Positions 30,401 through 41,075 are shown, counted from the first letter of the stretch. The stretch is 64,000 nucleotides of DNA from Conchocele bisecta (GCA_029237695.1 CM055275.1:89020433-89084432), one strand, 5' to 3'. A program made the numbers and translations. The notes: generated by a model not told the origin, from the letters alone.

Positions 30401-30856
30401 TTTAATTAATCTCACGGAAAGGTTAAGAAAAACATTGACCAGATTTCGAACTTGTAATCATAGACTGGCGGTCGAAACTGGTAGATGGACAAGTGTGCCG
30501 AGAGCAAGCAGGGTCTGCAACAAATGTGGCGCTGGTGCTCTCGGTGACGAGTTTCATTTCCTTTTCGAGTGCCGCTTCTATGATGAAGTTCGAAAACGGT
30601 ATATCAAGCCATTTTATTTTAGAAGACCAAATATTTTAAAATTCGCACAGCTATTTGAGAAAAAATCTGGAAAGCAATTAAGAAATTTAGCTATTTTTAT
30701 AAGAAATGCTTTATGGTTATAATGACTAGTGAGCTTATACATATGCATTTTGTATTTTTACCCATCGTTGTATTACGTAATCTATTGTATACCTCGTGTG
30801 TCACGTATGTGGCTTAGAGTGAATAAAATGTATTGTATTGTATTGTATTGTATTGA
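27466..30856 (+). mobile_element. non-LTR retrotransposon (LINE), 5'-truncated and decayed
   Basis: Order of remnants: an endonuclease C-terminal part (VGDFNSR near 27655; YIPPEG-like start), a linker, reverse transcriptase with NNKACSRDSILNEYI, DNYRAITIVSCLGK, IDFRKAFDTVWRN and LLLYADDTILMSE (catalytic YADD about 29550), then a C-terminal zinc-knuckle-like CNKC...HFLFEC. The frame breaks at about 27.95, 28.98, 29.14, 29.40, 29.58, 29.99 and 30.30 kb, so it is not functional. The 3' end is an (ATTGT)n tail. Layout suits the CR1/L2/Jockey group, clade uncertain. Its left end abuts a MITE-G fragment and the right end another. Confidence 0.85.
27541..28982 (+). pseudogene. LINE endonuclease/RT N-terminal remnant
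   Basis: Two overlapping frames (27541-28077 and 27951-28982) with one frameshift near 27.95 kb. The first carries VGDFNSRTKIL, the Asp-Asn of an APE-type endonuclease; the second carries the linker and the first RT block. Part of the element at 27466-30856. Confidence 0.75.
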
Positions 30857-31150
30857 ATGGGAAAATTATGAGGAAACGGGAAGGGCGAGGCTCTGCCGAG
30901 CCCATCCAGTTTCCGTGCCGCGCCAGACATGTTTTCCCATTCCTGGCACTAACCTACTATTCTACTTATCCCGTCAACACTGAAAATACATTTTTAGCTT
31001 TAAAATGCAAAAAATAACCCTAGCCGCATCCTCAAAATCGGAGAATCGAACCGCACATATTCATACGCAGTGATTAGATCGTACTGACAGGATATAAAAA
31101 AATGTTTCAAAGCACATACGCACTGATTGCCACTGTGTTGACGGGATAAA
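30852..31150. mobile_element. MITE-G copy
   Basis: GAATGGGAAAATTATG start joined directly to the LINE tail; ends GTTGACGGGATAAATAG. Confidence 0.8.
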
Positions 31151-31500
31151 TAGAGACTAGTAGGTTAGTGCCGTGAATGGGAAAAAATATCTGGCAAGGC
31201 TTAGGAAACGGGATGGGCGAGGCTCTGCCGAGCACTCAGAGAATAGTAGGTTAGTGCCGTGAATGGGAAAATATATCTGGCACGGCTTAGGAAACGGGAT
31301 GGGCGAGGCTCTGCCGGCACTAACCTACTATTCTATTTATCCCGTGAACACCTACAAATATCTTTAAAATGCAATAAAAATAACCCCAGCCACCGCACAT
31401 ATTCATACGCAGTGATTAGGTCGTATTGACAGGATCAAAATTGTTTCACGGCACCGTGTTTTACGGCACATGCACACTGTGTTGACGGGATAAATAGAGG
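31151..31500. mobile_element. MITE-G, tandem partial copies
   Basis: Two GTAGGTTAGTGCCGTGAATG starts (31158, 31246) before one shared tail to GACGGGATAAATAGAGG. Confidence 0.8.
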
Positions 31501-31800
31501 ATATTCATATTTTTGCAACGAATGTCACATATATGTTCATCGAGTGGTGTGAAATATCCATATTTCACGAGTGCCGTTACACCACTCGATGAACATATAT
31601 GTCACATTCGTTGCAAAAATATGAATATTCTATTTATTATATACCGCTCCATGGAAATTAGCAGTTTTTTAGACTGTATACGGTGATGAATGTGTATTTG
31701 CAGCCTATTTGCGCTGTTTTCTTTCTAAATACAGAATATGAATATAGATAGCGGAAGTAGTCGTATTTTCACCGGAAGTTGTTTATTTCATCGATTACAG
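31495..31800. repeat. repeat R copy with hairpin
   Basis: TGCAACGAATGTCACATATA ... CGAGTGGTGT / ACACCACTCG ... complement, then the arm shared with 17.6 kb. Confidence 0.85.
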
Positions 31801-31821
31801 TGACCATCGATTACAAACCGT

Positions 31822-32063
31822 GGGGCCGTTTCACTAAACTTCGTACGACTAAAATGTTCGTAAGTGCAACATTATGATAGTCTGTAAATTTCACCTTAAC
31901 AATGTTTTCTTGTAAACAATTATTGGATTTAAATTTATTGAGCATAGGCTGCATATGCAGCCTATGCTCAATAAATGTTAATCCATCAATTGAAATTTCG
32001 AGATGATCCGAAATTCGCACTTACGAACATTTTAGTCGTACGACGTTTAGTGAAACGGGCCCC
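31822..32063. mobile_element. MITE-A copy
   Basis: GGGGCCGTTTCACTAAACTT ... GAAACGGGCCCC, GTG on both flanks. Confidence 0.9.
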
Positions 32064-32538
32064 GTGTTTATAATATTGCAAAACAACTAGCTTTAAAAAC
32101 GCTAGTAGTGCTGTTTAGCCTTTTTAGCATTTTTTTATTATTCCAATTTGTTTTCAGGCGATTCATATACACGCTTTGGTTCGGATATATGATGAATAAA
32201 TAAAAAAAAAATAATTCTAATCTGTTGTATCACTTTCTATCCGTTGCTGAGATACAGTACCTTTATGTGTAAAGGCACACAATATCATACACGGATGAAT
32301 TTACGAAAATGTGCATGATATATGTCAGGTACCATACCTTGCCATCGTATGAAGTTGTTTTCTCCCCGAGTCACCTCCATACAGAGCCATACCGTCAAGA
32401 AGAGCACTTTCCGCATTTTAGTAACTATTATTATCCAGCCACTATTTATTCTCGTCCATGTATGTTCTCCTAGAAATATATTTAAGGTATACTCATAGTG
32501 TTTAGAACTAGTGTTTACAATTTATCCCCCGTTCGTAC
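32064..32538. other. no feature seen
   Basis: AT-rich, no protein-like frame and no family match. Confidence 0.5.
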
Positions 32539-32930
32539 AGTGAAACCTCTCTAAGCCGGACACTATAGGAATGAATGGCCTTTTTGTGGAATTTATCGGG
32601 GTATAAACTTGGAAAAGTCGCGGGAATACTGGACGAAGGCCGGAAGGCCTTATAATTCCAGCATTTGAAATAAATTCATCAAGAAAATGTGTTTATTTTC
32701 CGTTTTCTTACGGTTACGGAAAGTAGTTCGGCATGGAGTTTACTGGGATATAAATTCTGGACAGAGACTTGCTACGGACCAATCAAATGTTAGGGAATTG
32801 TGTAAATATTTTTGTGCTGGAATTATCCTGGGATGTCCTCGGTGTGTCCTGCTTAGAGAGGTTTCACTGTAAACCAGGCATTTGATCATTCTGAGCCATA
32901 GTTGTGTGGTATGGAGGTCGCATATAGTCA
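32539..32930. mobile_element. pogo-like element interrupted by repeat N
   Basis: CAGTGAAACCTCTCTAAGCC at 32540, GCTTAGAGAGGTTTCACTG at 32851-32869 then the usual pogo tail. Repeat N (32566-32830) sits within. Confidence 0.8.
32566..32830. mobile_element. repeat N copy nested in pogo-like element
   Basis: TAGGAATGAATGGCCTTTTT ... TATTTTTGTGCTGGAATTAT; also at 53.9-54.3 kb. Confidence 0.8.
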
Positions 32931-33045
32931 CGTAATTCTGTCACCCTTTGACTTCATTTGCAAAAATTATTGTAAATTTTCTACACTTATTTAATGAAAT
33001 TACGCAGATGTCCGAAGGTACAAAATCACGTGGCGTCTCTCAAAT
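32931..33045. repeat. MITE-P fragment
   Basis: TTTAATGAAATTACGCAGATG, CCGAAGGTACAAAATCACG. Confidence 0.75.
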
Positions 33046-33218
33046 GAGGCTTGCCGAGTTTGTAAAAGAGGGTAAAGTATACACACGGGTGGATTAAATT
33101 TTATATTTTCCTTGCCGAGTTTGCAAACGCGAAAAAAATACGCATGGGTGGGATAGAATATATTTTGTCTACACACTCTGCATATATTTACTTTATACCA
33201 TATTTAAAACCAGTTCAA

Positions 33219-33572
33219 GGTGTATGATCATGTGGTACTAACAACAACAACAAGTACTGAAACTTCCAGAATCCATCCGATTCAAAGTACGTATTCTTTT
33301 ATAGTGTCCTTATTACGTAACGGATTTTGATGAAATATGGCGCATCAAACGCGTCTTGTTAATCAGCATTTGGTGGTCTCTGTACGTTTTTGCGGTCTCC
33401 CTGGACGACCAAATACAGCTCACGAAGACGCGTTTGCTGCGCCATATTTCATCAAAATCTGTTTCATATTAAGGAAAATATTAAATAATACTTACTTTGG
33501 AGTGGGCAAGATTTCAACACTTTCAGCCACTGTTGTTGTTGTTGTTATAACCACGTGATCATGCACCTTGCA
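33219..33572. mobile_element. MITE-Q copy
   Basis: AAGGTGTATGATCATGTGG ... ACGAAGACGCGTTTGCTGCGC ... CACGTGATCATGCACCTT; arms ~150 bases. Confidence 0.85.
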
Positions 33573-33668
33573 TTTGTATACCGGATTCTATTCTTGGCTG
33601 ATGCTCATGTTGTCAAGGGCCGATTGGCGGCAGCAGGCACACACAGCAACGCTGACGTAAATACATAC

Positions 33669-33832
33669 GGGGCCCCGCATGGGACATGGGTGTTTTTTTT
33701 TTATTAATTCGTTCCAACGAAATAATTATTCGTTCCCTCAATTTAGCAATTCGTATCCTCGAATTAACAATTCGTTCCCGGGATATAGCAATTCATTCCT
33801 TGAAAGCATTTATATAAGTGCTCTCGCGCTTG
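33669..33832. repeat. repeat V with ATTCGTTCC units
   Basis: GGGGCCCCGCATGGGAC head, then ~5 degenerate 21-mers. Confidence 0.75.
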
Positions 33833-33876
33833 CTTGTAATCGTTGTAAAATAAATAAAGTTTAAACTTTTAGTTGA

Positions 33877-34137
33877 GGGCCGTTTCACTAAGCTTCGTAC
33901 GACTAAAGTGTTCGTACTAGCGAAATTAGCATTGCCTGGAAATTTTAATTTATGCATTTACATTTATTGAACATAGTAATTTAGTTTCGCTAAACTTCGT
34001 AAGACTAAAATGTTCGTAAGTGCAAATTTAGGATCGTCTGGAAATTTTGCAAGAAAACATTGTTAATGTGAAATGTATATCATAATTTTGCATTTACGAA
34101 CATTTTAGTCGTACGAAGTTTAGTTAAACGGCCCCCA
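33877..34137. mobile_element. MITE-A, two overlapping partial copies
   Basis: A truncated left arm (33877-33972) is followed by a second left start (GTTTCGCTAAACTTCGTAAG at 33980) and a full right end. Confidence 0.75.
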
Positions 34138-34292
34138 GTTACTTGCGGTAGCTTACTTGTGTTTATAATCCATTCAATGAAATTAATGTATAATACATGC
34201 ACGTATATGCTTTTTTAAAAAATGAGTAGTAACTTACCTGTAAGACTTTCTCCCACTCTGACATGCCGATGGGAGAGGCAGCTATATATATA

Positions 34293-34801
34293 TGTGGCTG
34301 TGACTGGAGAAATGGGGCTTATTGGTTTTGCAACCAGTGTAGATCCAGTAACCTATTTCACCAACATTGCAAAGTATACTTATCTAGCAAAGTATACTTT
34401 CAGGGAGAAATTTAAAATTTTATGATAATTTTTTTTTTATTATTATTGTACTGAATTTATTACATTATCACAGCCATTTTGGCTGTGATAATGTAATAAA
34501 TTCAGTATAATAATTCTGCATACTTTTAATCATCAAATATATGCAGTGGTTAGTTCTATATGAAAAAAAGCATTTTGGGAAAAATAAATGATTACTCCCT
34601 CAAAGTATACTTTGCTAGATAAGTATACTTTGCAATTTTGATGAAATCGGCTACAGAGCAGATAGCACACTCCTGAACGATCAGTAGTTCTTGTTAGAAG
34701 CATGAACGCTGATTCATTAATGGAATGCGGATGCACAGGCTGATCTGGATCTACACTGGTTGCAAAACCAATAAGCCCCATTTCTCCAGTCACAGTCACA
34801 T
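34293..34801. mobile_element. MITE-D copy interrupted by MITE-B
   Basis: TGTGGCTGTGACTGGAGAAA to 34347 and resumes at 34657, ending TTTCTCCAGTCACAGTCACA. Confidence 0.85.
34348..34656. mobile_element. MITE-B copy nested in MITE-D
   Basis: TAACCTATTTCACCAACATT ... ATGAAATCGGCTA, bounded by CAG on both sides (target duplication). Confidence 0.9.
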
Positions 34802-34925
34802 ATGAGACAAACTAAGTGATTCTGTACGATTTGCGATCAGATCTTTTTTACAGGAACTGAGATCATTTCTGCAAATAGCGTCGAATTCTGGCGAAATCTT
34901 CATCGCAAAAGAGGAACACAGAAAA

Positions 34926-35156
34926 CACTAAACTTCGTACGACTAAAATGTTCGTAAGTGCAAACTTATGATAGTCTGTAAATTTCACATTAACAATGTT
35001 TCTTGTAAACAACTATTGGATTTACATTTATTGAGAATTTGCTGCATATGCAGCCTATGCTCAATAAATGTAAACCCATCAATTGAAATTTCCAGACGAT
35101 AATAAATTTACACCTGCGAACATTTTAGTCGTACGAAGCTTAGTGAAAAGGGCGCC
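34926..35156. mobile_element. MITE-A copy
   Basis: CACTAAACTTCGTACGACTA ... CGAAGCTTAGTGAAAAGGGC; outer GGGCC lost at left. Confidence 0.85.
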
Positions 35157-35162
35157 AGAATG

Positions 35163-35417
35163 TTGCTATCACACGACCGCCTGCGCTAATCTTTCCAATA
35201 TTTGCCAATTTCTTTATTTCAAAGTACTTCAATATTGTGCTTCAAAATCAAGCAGCTTAATTGTCTGAGCCTGAGCTGATTGCTTGATTGCTTGATTGCG
35301 AGTTGGCATTGACAATATTTGTTCAGAACCGTCGATAATCTGGGCAAGATTAACGCAGGCGGTTGTGTACAGAAACGTTGATTGTCTGGGCAAGATTAAC
35401 GCAGGCGGCTATGTAAT
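35163..35417. repeat. MITE-L copy with partial end duplication
   Basis: ACGACCGCCTGCGCTAATC ... GGCAAGATTAACGCAGGCGG present twice at the right end. Confidence 0.75.
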
Positions 35418-35446
35418 CTATTTCTCTGCACACACCGAGGCAGAGG

Positions 35447-35733
35447 GACCCGTTTCACTAAACTTCGTACGATTACGAAGTTTATAACTGCAAGTGAAAT
35501 TTAGACTAACATTTGCACGGATGGTCGATGTTTCCAAACGCTCGGCGAGTGGAAGCTATACACTAATATACTAATGTATTTATACCAAATTGTACAGTTC
35601 AATACAGTGTATTGAACTGTACAATTTGGTATAAATACATTAGCCTAGGCTACCCGCATGAGTGTGTAAAGTAAATTCATACGCATTTTCGTACGAACAC
35701 TTTTATCGTACGATGTTTAGTGAATCCAGCCCC
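35447..35733. mobile_element. MITE-A variant with unrelated core
   Basis: Family A tips (CCCGTTTCACTAAACTTCG; GATGTTTAGTGAATCCAGCC), but the centre is another palindrome, AATGTATTTATACCAAATTG / complement. Confidence 0.8.
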
Positions 35734-35745
35734 AGTTCATTCGAA

Positions 35746-36058
35746 TTTATCCCGTCAACACAGTGCGTATGTGCCGTGAAACATTTTTGATATCCAGTCA
35801 ATACAATTTTTGCATTTTACAGCCATTTGAAGGTGTTGACGGGATAAATAGAATAGTAGGTTAGTGCCGTGAATGGGAAAATATATCTGGCGCGGCACGG
35901 AAACGGGAAGTGCTCGGCAGAGCCTCGCCCATCCCGTTTCCTGAGCCTTGCCAGATATTTTTTCCCATTCACGGCACTAATCTACTATCCTCTATTTATC
36001 CCGTCAACACAGTGCGTATGTCCCGTGAAACACGGTGCCGTGAAACATTTTTGATCTG
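35746..36058. mobile_element. MITE-G copy
   Basis: TTTATCCCGTCAACACAGTG at both ends enclosing the GTAGGTTAGTGCCGTG hairpin. Confidence 0.85.
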
Positions 36059-36083
36059 AGACATCATCTGAGACACGGTCACT

Positions 36084-36295
36084 TTAACCCTTACACCGCT
36101 ATCTTAATTTTGTGTCGTCTGCTGTTTATTTTCTCTTTTCCATTTTTATAATTTACAACATGCTTTGACAGCACTTTAGAATCATTCCCATTAATGATTC
36201 TGAAGTGCTGTCAGACCATGTTTTTATTGAGAAATAAGGCAAGATATAAAGCAACAGCAGACGACAATTGTTGTGTGTAGCGGTATAAGGGTTAA
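36084..36295. mobile_element. MITE-C copy (TTAA-flanked)
   Basis: TTAACCCTTACACCGCTATC ... TGTAGCGGTATAAGGGTTAA; hairpin GAATCATTCCCATTAATGATTC. Confidence 0.9.
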
Positions 36296-36385
36296 TACCA
36301 ATGTCGGTGAAAACGCCGCGCGAGGGAAGGGACGTAATTCATAGCAAGACCAGGTCGCAGTTCAGACACGATTCGCCTAACAACA

Positions 36386-36602
36386 GGGGACCGTTTCACT
36401 AAACTTCTTACGACTAAAATGTTCGCAAGCGCAAATTTAGAATCGTCCGGAAATTTCAATTGATGGATTTACATTTATTGAGCATAGGCTGCATATGCAG
36501 CCTATGCTCAATAAATGTAAATCCAATAATTGTTTACAAGAAAACTGTGTTAATGCACTTACGAACATTTTAGTCGTACGAAGTTTAGTGAAACGGGCCC
36601 CA
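36386..36602. mobile_element. MITE-A copy
   Basis: GGGACCGTTTCACTAAACTT ... AAACGGGCCC with CAG at each flank. Confidence 0.9.
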
Positions 36603-36669
36603 GGTATAGGAAATTGCTATACGTTGGAGAAAAACACGATAAGTCCACTAGCGATTGGATATATATACT

Positions 36670-36910
36670 AAATAGAATAGTAGGTTAGTGCCGTAAATTG
36701 TATGTATTGGTAAACAATTGTTTATACTTCTGAAAAATAAATAGAGAATAGTAACTTAGTGCCGTAAATTGGAAAAAATATCTGGCTGGCACGGAAATGG
36801 GATGCTGCCTCGCCCATCCCGTTTCCTAAACCTTGCCAGATGTTTTTTTCCCATTCACGGCACTAACCTACTTTTCTCTATTTATTGTTCAGAAGTATAA
36901 ACAATTGCTT
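36670..36910. mobile_element. MITE-G copy, distinct outer arms
   Basis: Outer TATGTATTGGTAAACAATTG arms and inner AATAGTAACTTAGTGCCG hairpin. Confidence 0.75.
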
Positions 36911-37069
36911 ACCAATACATACAATCTATAATTGATCTAAATGGATTTTGTATTGTTTTTTTAAATCAATCATTTGCGTTTAAGTGTGACATAGATTTAA
37001 TTTAAAATCGTAAACATTCCAACTTGTTAATATATATTAGGTTACATTAACATCACTAGTGCTGCACTT

Positions 37070-37190
37070 TAGGCCAGCGTAAAAATAGTTTACGTCGAAA
37101 TAAGCGCCGGATTCCTGACGAATTCCCAATCAGCTACACACAGAAGATGCTGAATAAACAAAATTTCGTCTATTGACCGGCACAATAATT
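37070..37190. repeat. repeat X fragment
   Basis: GTCGAAATAAGCGCCGGATTC, CACACAGAAGATGCTG as at 21.26 kb. Confidence 0.6.
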
Positions 37191-37192
37191 GA

Positions 37193-37389
37193 GGGCCGTT
37201 TCACTAAACGTATTAAGATGCAATTGTTCGTACGAAGACTTTTATTAACTTGCATTACCGTGACTTAGTAACTTTAACTAATTGCATCATGACCCGTGAA
37301 CACAGCCACTGAAGAATTTCCAACATCAGCTGATAGTGTAAATGTTACTCTAAACTTCTTATTCGTACGAAGTTTAGTGAAACCGGCCC
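37193..37389. mobile_element. MITE-A tip variant
   Basis: GGGCCGTTTCACTAAACGTA and CGAAGTTTAGTGAAACCGGC tips; interior unlike other A copies. Confidence 0.65.
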
Positions 37390-37391
37390 AT

Positions 37392-37645
37392 GGAGCCCAT
37401 TTCAATAAACTTCGTACGACTAAAATGTTCGTAAGTGCAAAATTCAATTGATTCAAATGATCTGGAAAATTCAATTGATGAATTTACATTTATTGAGCAT
37501 AGGCTGCATATGCAGCCTATGCTCAATAAATGTAAATCCAATAATTGTTTACAAGAAAACATTGTTAATGTGAAATGTACAGACTATCTTGATTTTGCAC
37601 TTATGAACATTTTAGTCGTACGAAGTTTAGTGAAACGGCCCCCAG
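37392..37645. mobile_element. MITE-A copy
   Basis: Adjacent to the previous variant; exact CTGCATATGCAG core. Confidence 0.85.
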
Positions 37646-37649
37646 GACC

Positions 37650-37858
37650 CTACACTGGTTGTTTTGTCGTGGCAGTGCGCATGGATGCAGGGTCCCACTA
37701 TCTCTGTGACCGGCTTCGTTGATTTTTTGTTAATGGGACATGCAATCGTGTCTGGCCAGTGGCGGTCGTGTTCGATGGTTCGTTCCGCCCAGTAGTCGGG
37801 CGAATGTTCTTGTTTTAAGACGGGTTGATATAATCTTCCCGACCACAGGCACTTTGTG
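37650..37858 (-). CDS. possible exon or coding remnant, unknown product
   Basis: GC-rich block between MITE-A and a long hairpin. One minus-strand frame is open throughout: CLWSGRLYQPVLKQEHSPD, YWAERTIEHDRHWPD, TIACPINKKS and GPCIHAHCHDK. Cysteine/histidine-rich and protein-like, but splice sites are poor (an AG at CACAAAG, no clear donor). It may be an upstream exon of the ZP gene or debris of another gene. Confidence 0.3.
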
Positions 37859-38215
37859 GTATGAACGACGACTAAACGCTCTTTAAAGCATACCCAATTT
37901 TACGCTGATATTAAATATCTAGAAGGTAGGATACTCGCCATATGTTCAACCAACGGAAGTCGTACTCGTGTACCTTGGGCCCGGCTCGCTAATTCAGTAA
38001 TTATAGCGCGCGAGAAGGAAGGCCGGGACCACCCTGCTGGTCCCGGCCTTCGCGCGCGTTTCAATTACTGAATTAGCGAGCCGAGCTTAAGGTAAATAAT
38101 CCACTTCCGTTGGTTGAAAAGATCGCGAGTCTCCTACCTTTCTAGCAATTTAATATCGGAGTAAAATTGTGTATGATTTAAAGAGGCGTTTTCTCGTTCA
38201 TACCACAAAGTACAT
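37845..38215. repeat. 360-bp palindrome
   Basis: CACTTTGTGGTATGAACGA ... CTCGCTAATTCAGTAATT ... GGGACCACCCTGCTGGTCCC ... complement arms. Confidence 0.85.
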
Positions 38216-38378
38216 GTGTTCCAGACGGATGGATTTGTTCTCAATTTGTGCAGCATAGCCTCTGAGAATTTTACAAATTTGGGCTTATTGCTAATGCGAT
38301 CTGTGTTGACCAAGAACTTGGGTGCATGGTATGTGTAGCTCCTGATCTGAAATTGTGACTGGAGAAATAGCGCTTCTA

Positions 38379-38602
38379 CAGTAGAACCTCTTTAAACCTG
38401 ACACACAGGTATTCCGGCTCTGTGTCCTTAATATTACTGATGTCATTATCATCTAGCTCTGATAATAACGCCTGTTCAAGTTCGCGAAACATACCCACAT
38501 GCTCTCGCAATGCTGGATGTCCGATTTACAGTGAAACCTATCTAAACCGGACATCCTGGGGACCTCACAGGGTGTCAGGCTTCGTGAGGTTCCGCTGTAA
38601 TA
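38379..38602. mobile_element. pogo/Tigger-like element with transposase remnant
   Basis: Ends are CAGTAGAACCTCTTTAAACC on the left and a terminal repeat plus inner copy (CAGTGAAACCTATCTAAACC) on the right. Between them the minus strand reads HPALREHVGMFRELEQALL then SELDDNDISNIKDTEP at about 38520-38410, open and acidic, like the C-terminal tail of a pogo-family DDE transposase. The assignment rests on context. Confidence 0.45.
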
Positions 38603-38611
38603 TTAGTTGCC

Positions 38612-39233
38612 AACCTAACACTTGATATGTGGCCGGAGAAATTGGGCTTATGGCGTTGGTGGCCAGTATAGCCCCTGATCTGGAACTGTCCAGTTCCAGA
38701 TCAGGGCTATAATCCCAGTTCCAGATCAGGGGTTATACTGTCCACCAACGCCATAATCCCAGTTCCAGATCAGGGGCTATGCTGCCCACCAACGCCATAA
38801 GCCCAGTTCCAGATCAGGGGCTATACTGGCCACCAACGCCATAATCCCAGTTCCAGATCAGGGGTTATACTGTCCACCAACGCCATAATCCCAGTTCCAG
38901 ATCAGGGGCTATGCTGCCCACCAACGTCATAAACCCAGTTCCAGATCAGGGGCTATACTGGCCACCAGCGTCATAATCTCAGTTCCAGATCAGGGGCTAT
39001 ACTGCCCACCAACGCCATAATCTCAGTTCCAGATCAGGGGCTATACTGCCCACCAACGCCATAAGCCCAGTTCCAGATCAGGGGCTATACTGACCACCAA
39101 CGCCATAATCTCAGTTCCAGATCAGGGGCTATACTGCCCACCAACGCCATAATCTCAGTTCCAGATCAGGGGCTATACTGCCCACCAACGCCATAAGCCC
39201 AATTTCTCCGGCCACATATCAAATGTTAGGTTG
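38612..39233. repeat. MITE (D-like) with 44-bp minisatellite arm
   Basis: Outer arms AACCTAACACTTGATATGTG / CACATATCAAATGTTAGGTT. The inner part of the right arm (CAGTTCCAGATCAGGGGCTA, CTGCCCACCAACGCC) is repeated ~11 times. Confidence 0.9.
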
Positions 39234-39299
39234 ACGTTTGTGACAAGTGACATGAGAAATGGGGCCTATGACACAAATAGTCAGTCTAGTTCTTGATCT

Positions 39300-39660
39300 G
39301 TCACTGTTGCTGTGGGAATGGGACGTACAATGATTTTATGTATTGGTATTTAACGGCCTATCAACAGCTAAGGTTTAAGACCGGGTCAACAGGCTCGATC
39401 ACGTATTTAACCTGCTGCATTACGGGGGAAGGGGGTGGGGTGGATCCAAAAATCAGAACGGAATATTCACATAAAAAAGAAATTCAGCCCTGAAATTAGA
39501 ATAAACTGACCTGGTGCCAGGTCCATACTACACCAAACTCACGTGGACCCTTCCCCTAAAAGTAATAGCGGGTCGTACAATATTTGCATTTCGATCTGCG
39601 ATAGACATGGGGTCTGTGACCTTTGTGCCTAGTACAGCCCCTCATTGTGACTGGAGGAAT
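39300..39660. other. no gene; shared motif only
   Basis: TATCAACAGCTAAGGT near 39360 also occurs at 5.34 and 56.13 kb, a dispersed repeat fragment. Rest unassigned. Confidence 0.4.
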
Positions 39661-39836
39661 GTATGGAACGCCAAATCTAATTAGACATAGCCATTAAATA
39701 TTTAGAGCTAGCTGCAAATCATTTGAAGAGCTCTCTAAATCATTTGGAGCTAGCTCTAAATATGTAATGCTAGCTCTAATTATTGAGAGTTAGGAATAAT
39801 TATTTGAGTTTATGTAGATTTGGCGTTCCATAGAAC
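39661..39836. mobile_element. MITE-K copy
   Basis: TATGGAACGCCAAATCTAAT ... GATTTGGCGTTCCATA enclosing GAGCTAGCTCTAAAT repeats. Confidence 0.75.
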
Positions 39837-39885
39837 TTCTTCATTTTCATATATACGCGGTGTAACATCCAAGGAACGAAATTCC

Positions 39886-40131
39886 AGGGGCCCGTTTCAC
39901 TAAACTGCGTACGACTAAAATATTCGTAAGTGCAACTTTAGGATCGTCTGGAAATTTCAATTAATGGATTTACATTTATTGAGCATAGGCTGCATATGCA
40001 GCCTATGCTCAATAAATATAAATCCAATAATTGGCTACAAGAAAACAGTGTTAATGTGAAATGCACAGACTATGATAATTTTGCACTAACGAACATTTTA
40101 GTCGTACGGAGTTTAGTGAAACGGTTCCCTG
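39886..40131. mobile_element. MITE-A copy
   Basis: GGGGCCCGTTTCACTAAACT ... GTGAAACGGTTCCC, core exact. Confidence 0.9.
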
Positions 40132-40395
40132 GTTCTTAATGTTCGTCACTGACGTAGAAAAAAAGAACGAAATTTATGGTTCTTAATTTTCATATTTACG
40201 GGGTGTAGAAATGAAAAGACGAAATGTCCCTAACTTGCAACCATAATAAACCTTTTATGCAATTTATTGTCAGCAAATCTTGTACTATATATGTTGTTTG
40301 TTGTTTTTCTTAATTGCACTATATGGTGATAATACGATTGTCACACGTTTTGACCTTCACACACTTTAGAAGTACACAGTTACTTACTAGTACAT

Positions 40396-40560
40396 TAATT
40401 AAAGATACATTACCACTCAGTAGGCACGAAATGTTCTTTATATGGCTTAAATAAGTGTATACTTGTGTCAAATTGCTTGATGTCAACTTGTCGTGCCAAT
40501 AGATGTTCAGAAACGGTGAGAATCTGGACAAGATTAACGCAGGCGGTTTTGTACACATGC
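40396..40560. repeat. MITE-J and MITE-L fragments
   Basis: J tip at 40400-40478 (CCACTCAGTAGGCACGAAAT); L end at 40478-40560 (GACAAGATTAACGCAGGCGG). Confidence 0.65.
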
Positions 40561-41075
40561 TGTCTGTTCCACGTTTTGCTGCCGACGAACTTTTGTGGCT
40601 ATTAAGCACATTGAATCTAAAAAAGATTTCAGTATAAGTAATTTTTCATCAATAACAAAAAAGTCACCATCCCAAAAACATGAAATTCCATCAAATAACG
40701 ATTTTCTTATGGGAATTTAACATGGGGGCTAAAAATAGATTTTTTATTTGTGGACCGATTTTAGAAATCATACTTTTGTTTTCTTACTTACACCATTACC
40801 TATTAGCTATCTCGCCAGGTTCAATTTCCAAAACTATTCATTTTTCGACCCTCCTGGTCCTCTTCCTCCTTTTTACCCCATGTTAAATTTCCATAGGAAA
40901 CTATTTTTTTCCGCAATAAAATCAATATTTGATGGAATTTCATCAAATATTTGTTTGGGGGGATGGTGACTATTTTGTTATTGATGAAAAAGTACTTTCA
41001 TTTAAATATCTTTTTAGATTGTATATGTTTAATAGCCAAAAGTTCGTCGGCAGCAAAACGTGGAACAGACGGTAG
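40560..41075. mobile_element. MITE-Y, full palindrome
   Basis: TCTGTTCCACGTTTTGCTGC ... ACATGGGG ... CCCCATGTTAAAT ... GCAGCAAAACGTGGAACAGA. Confidence 0.85.
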
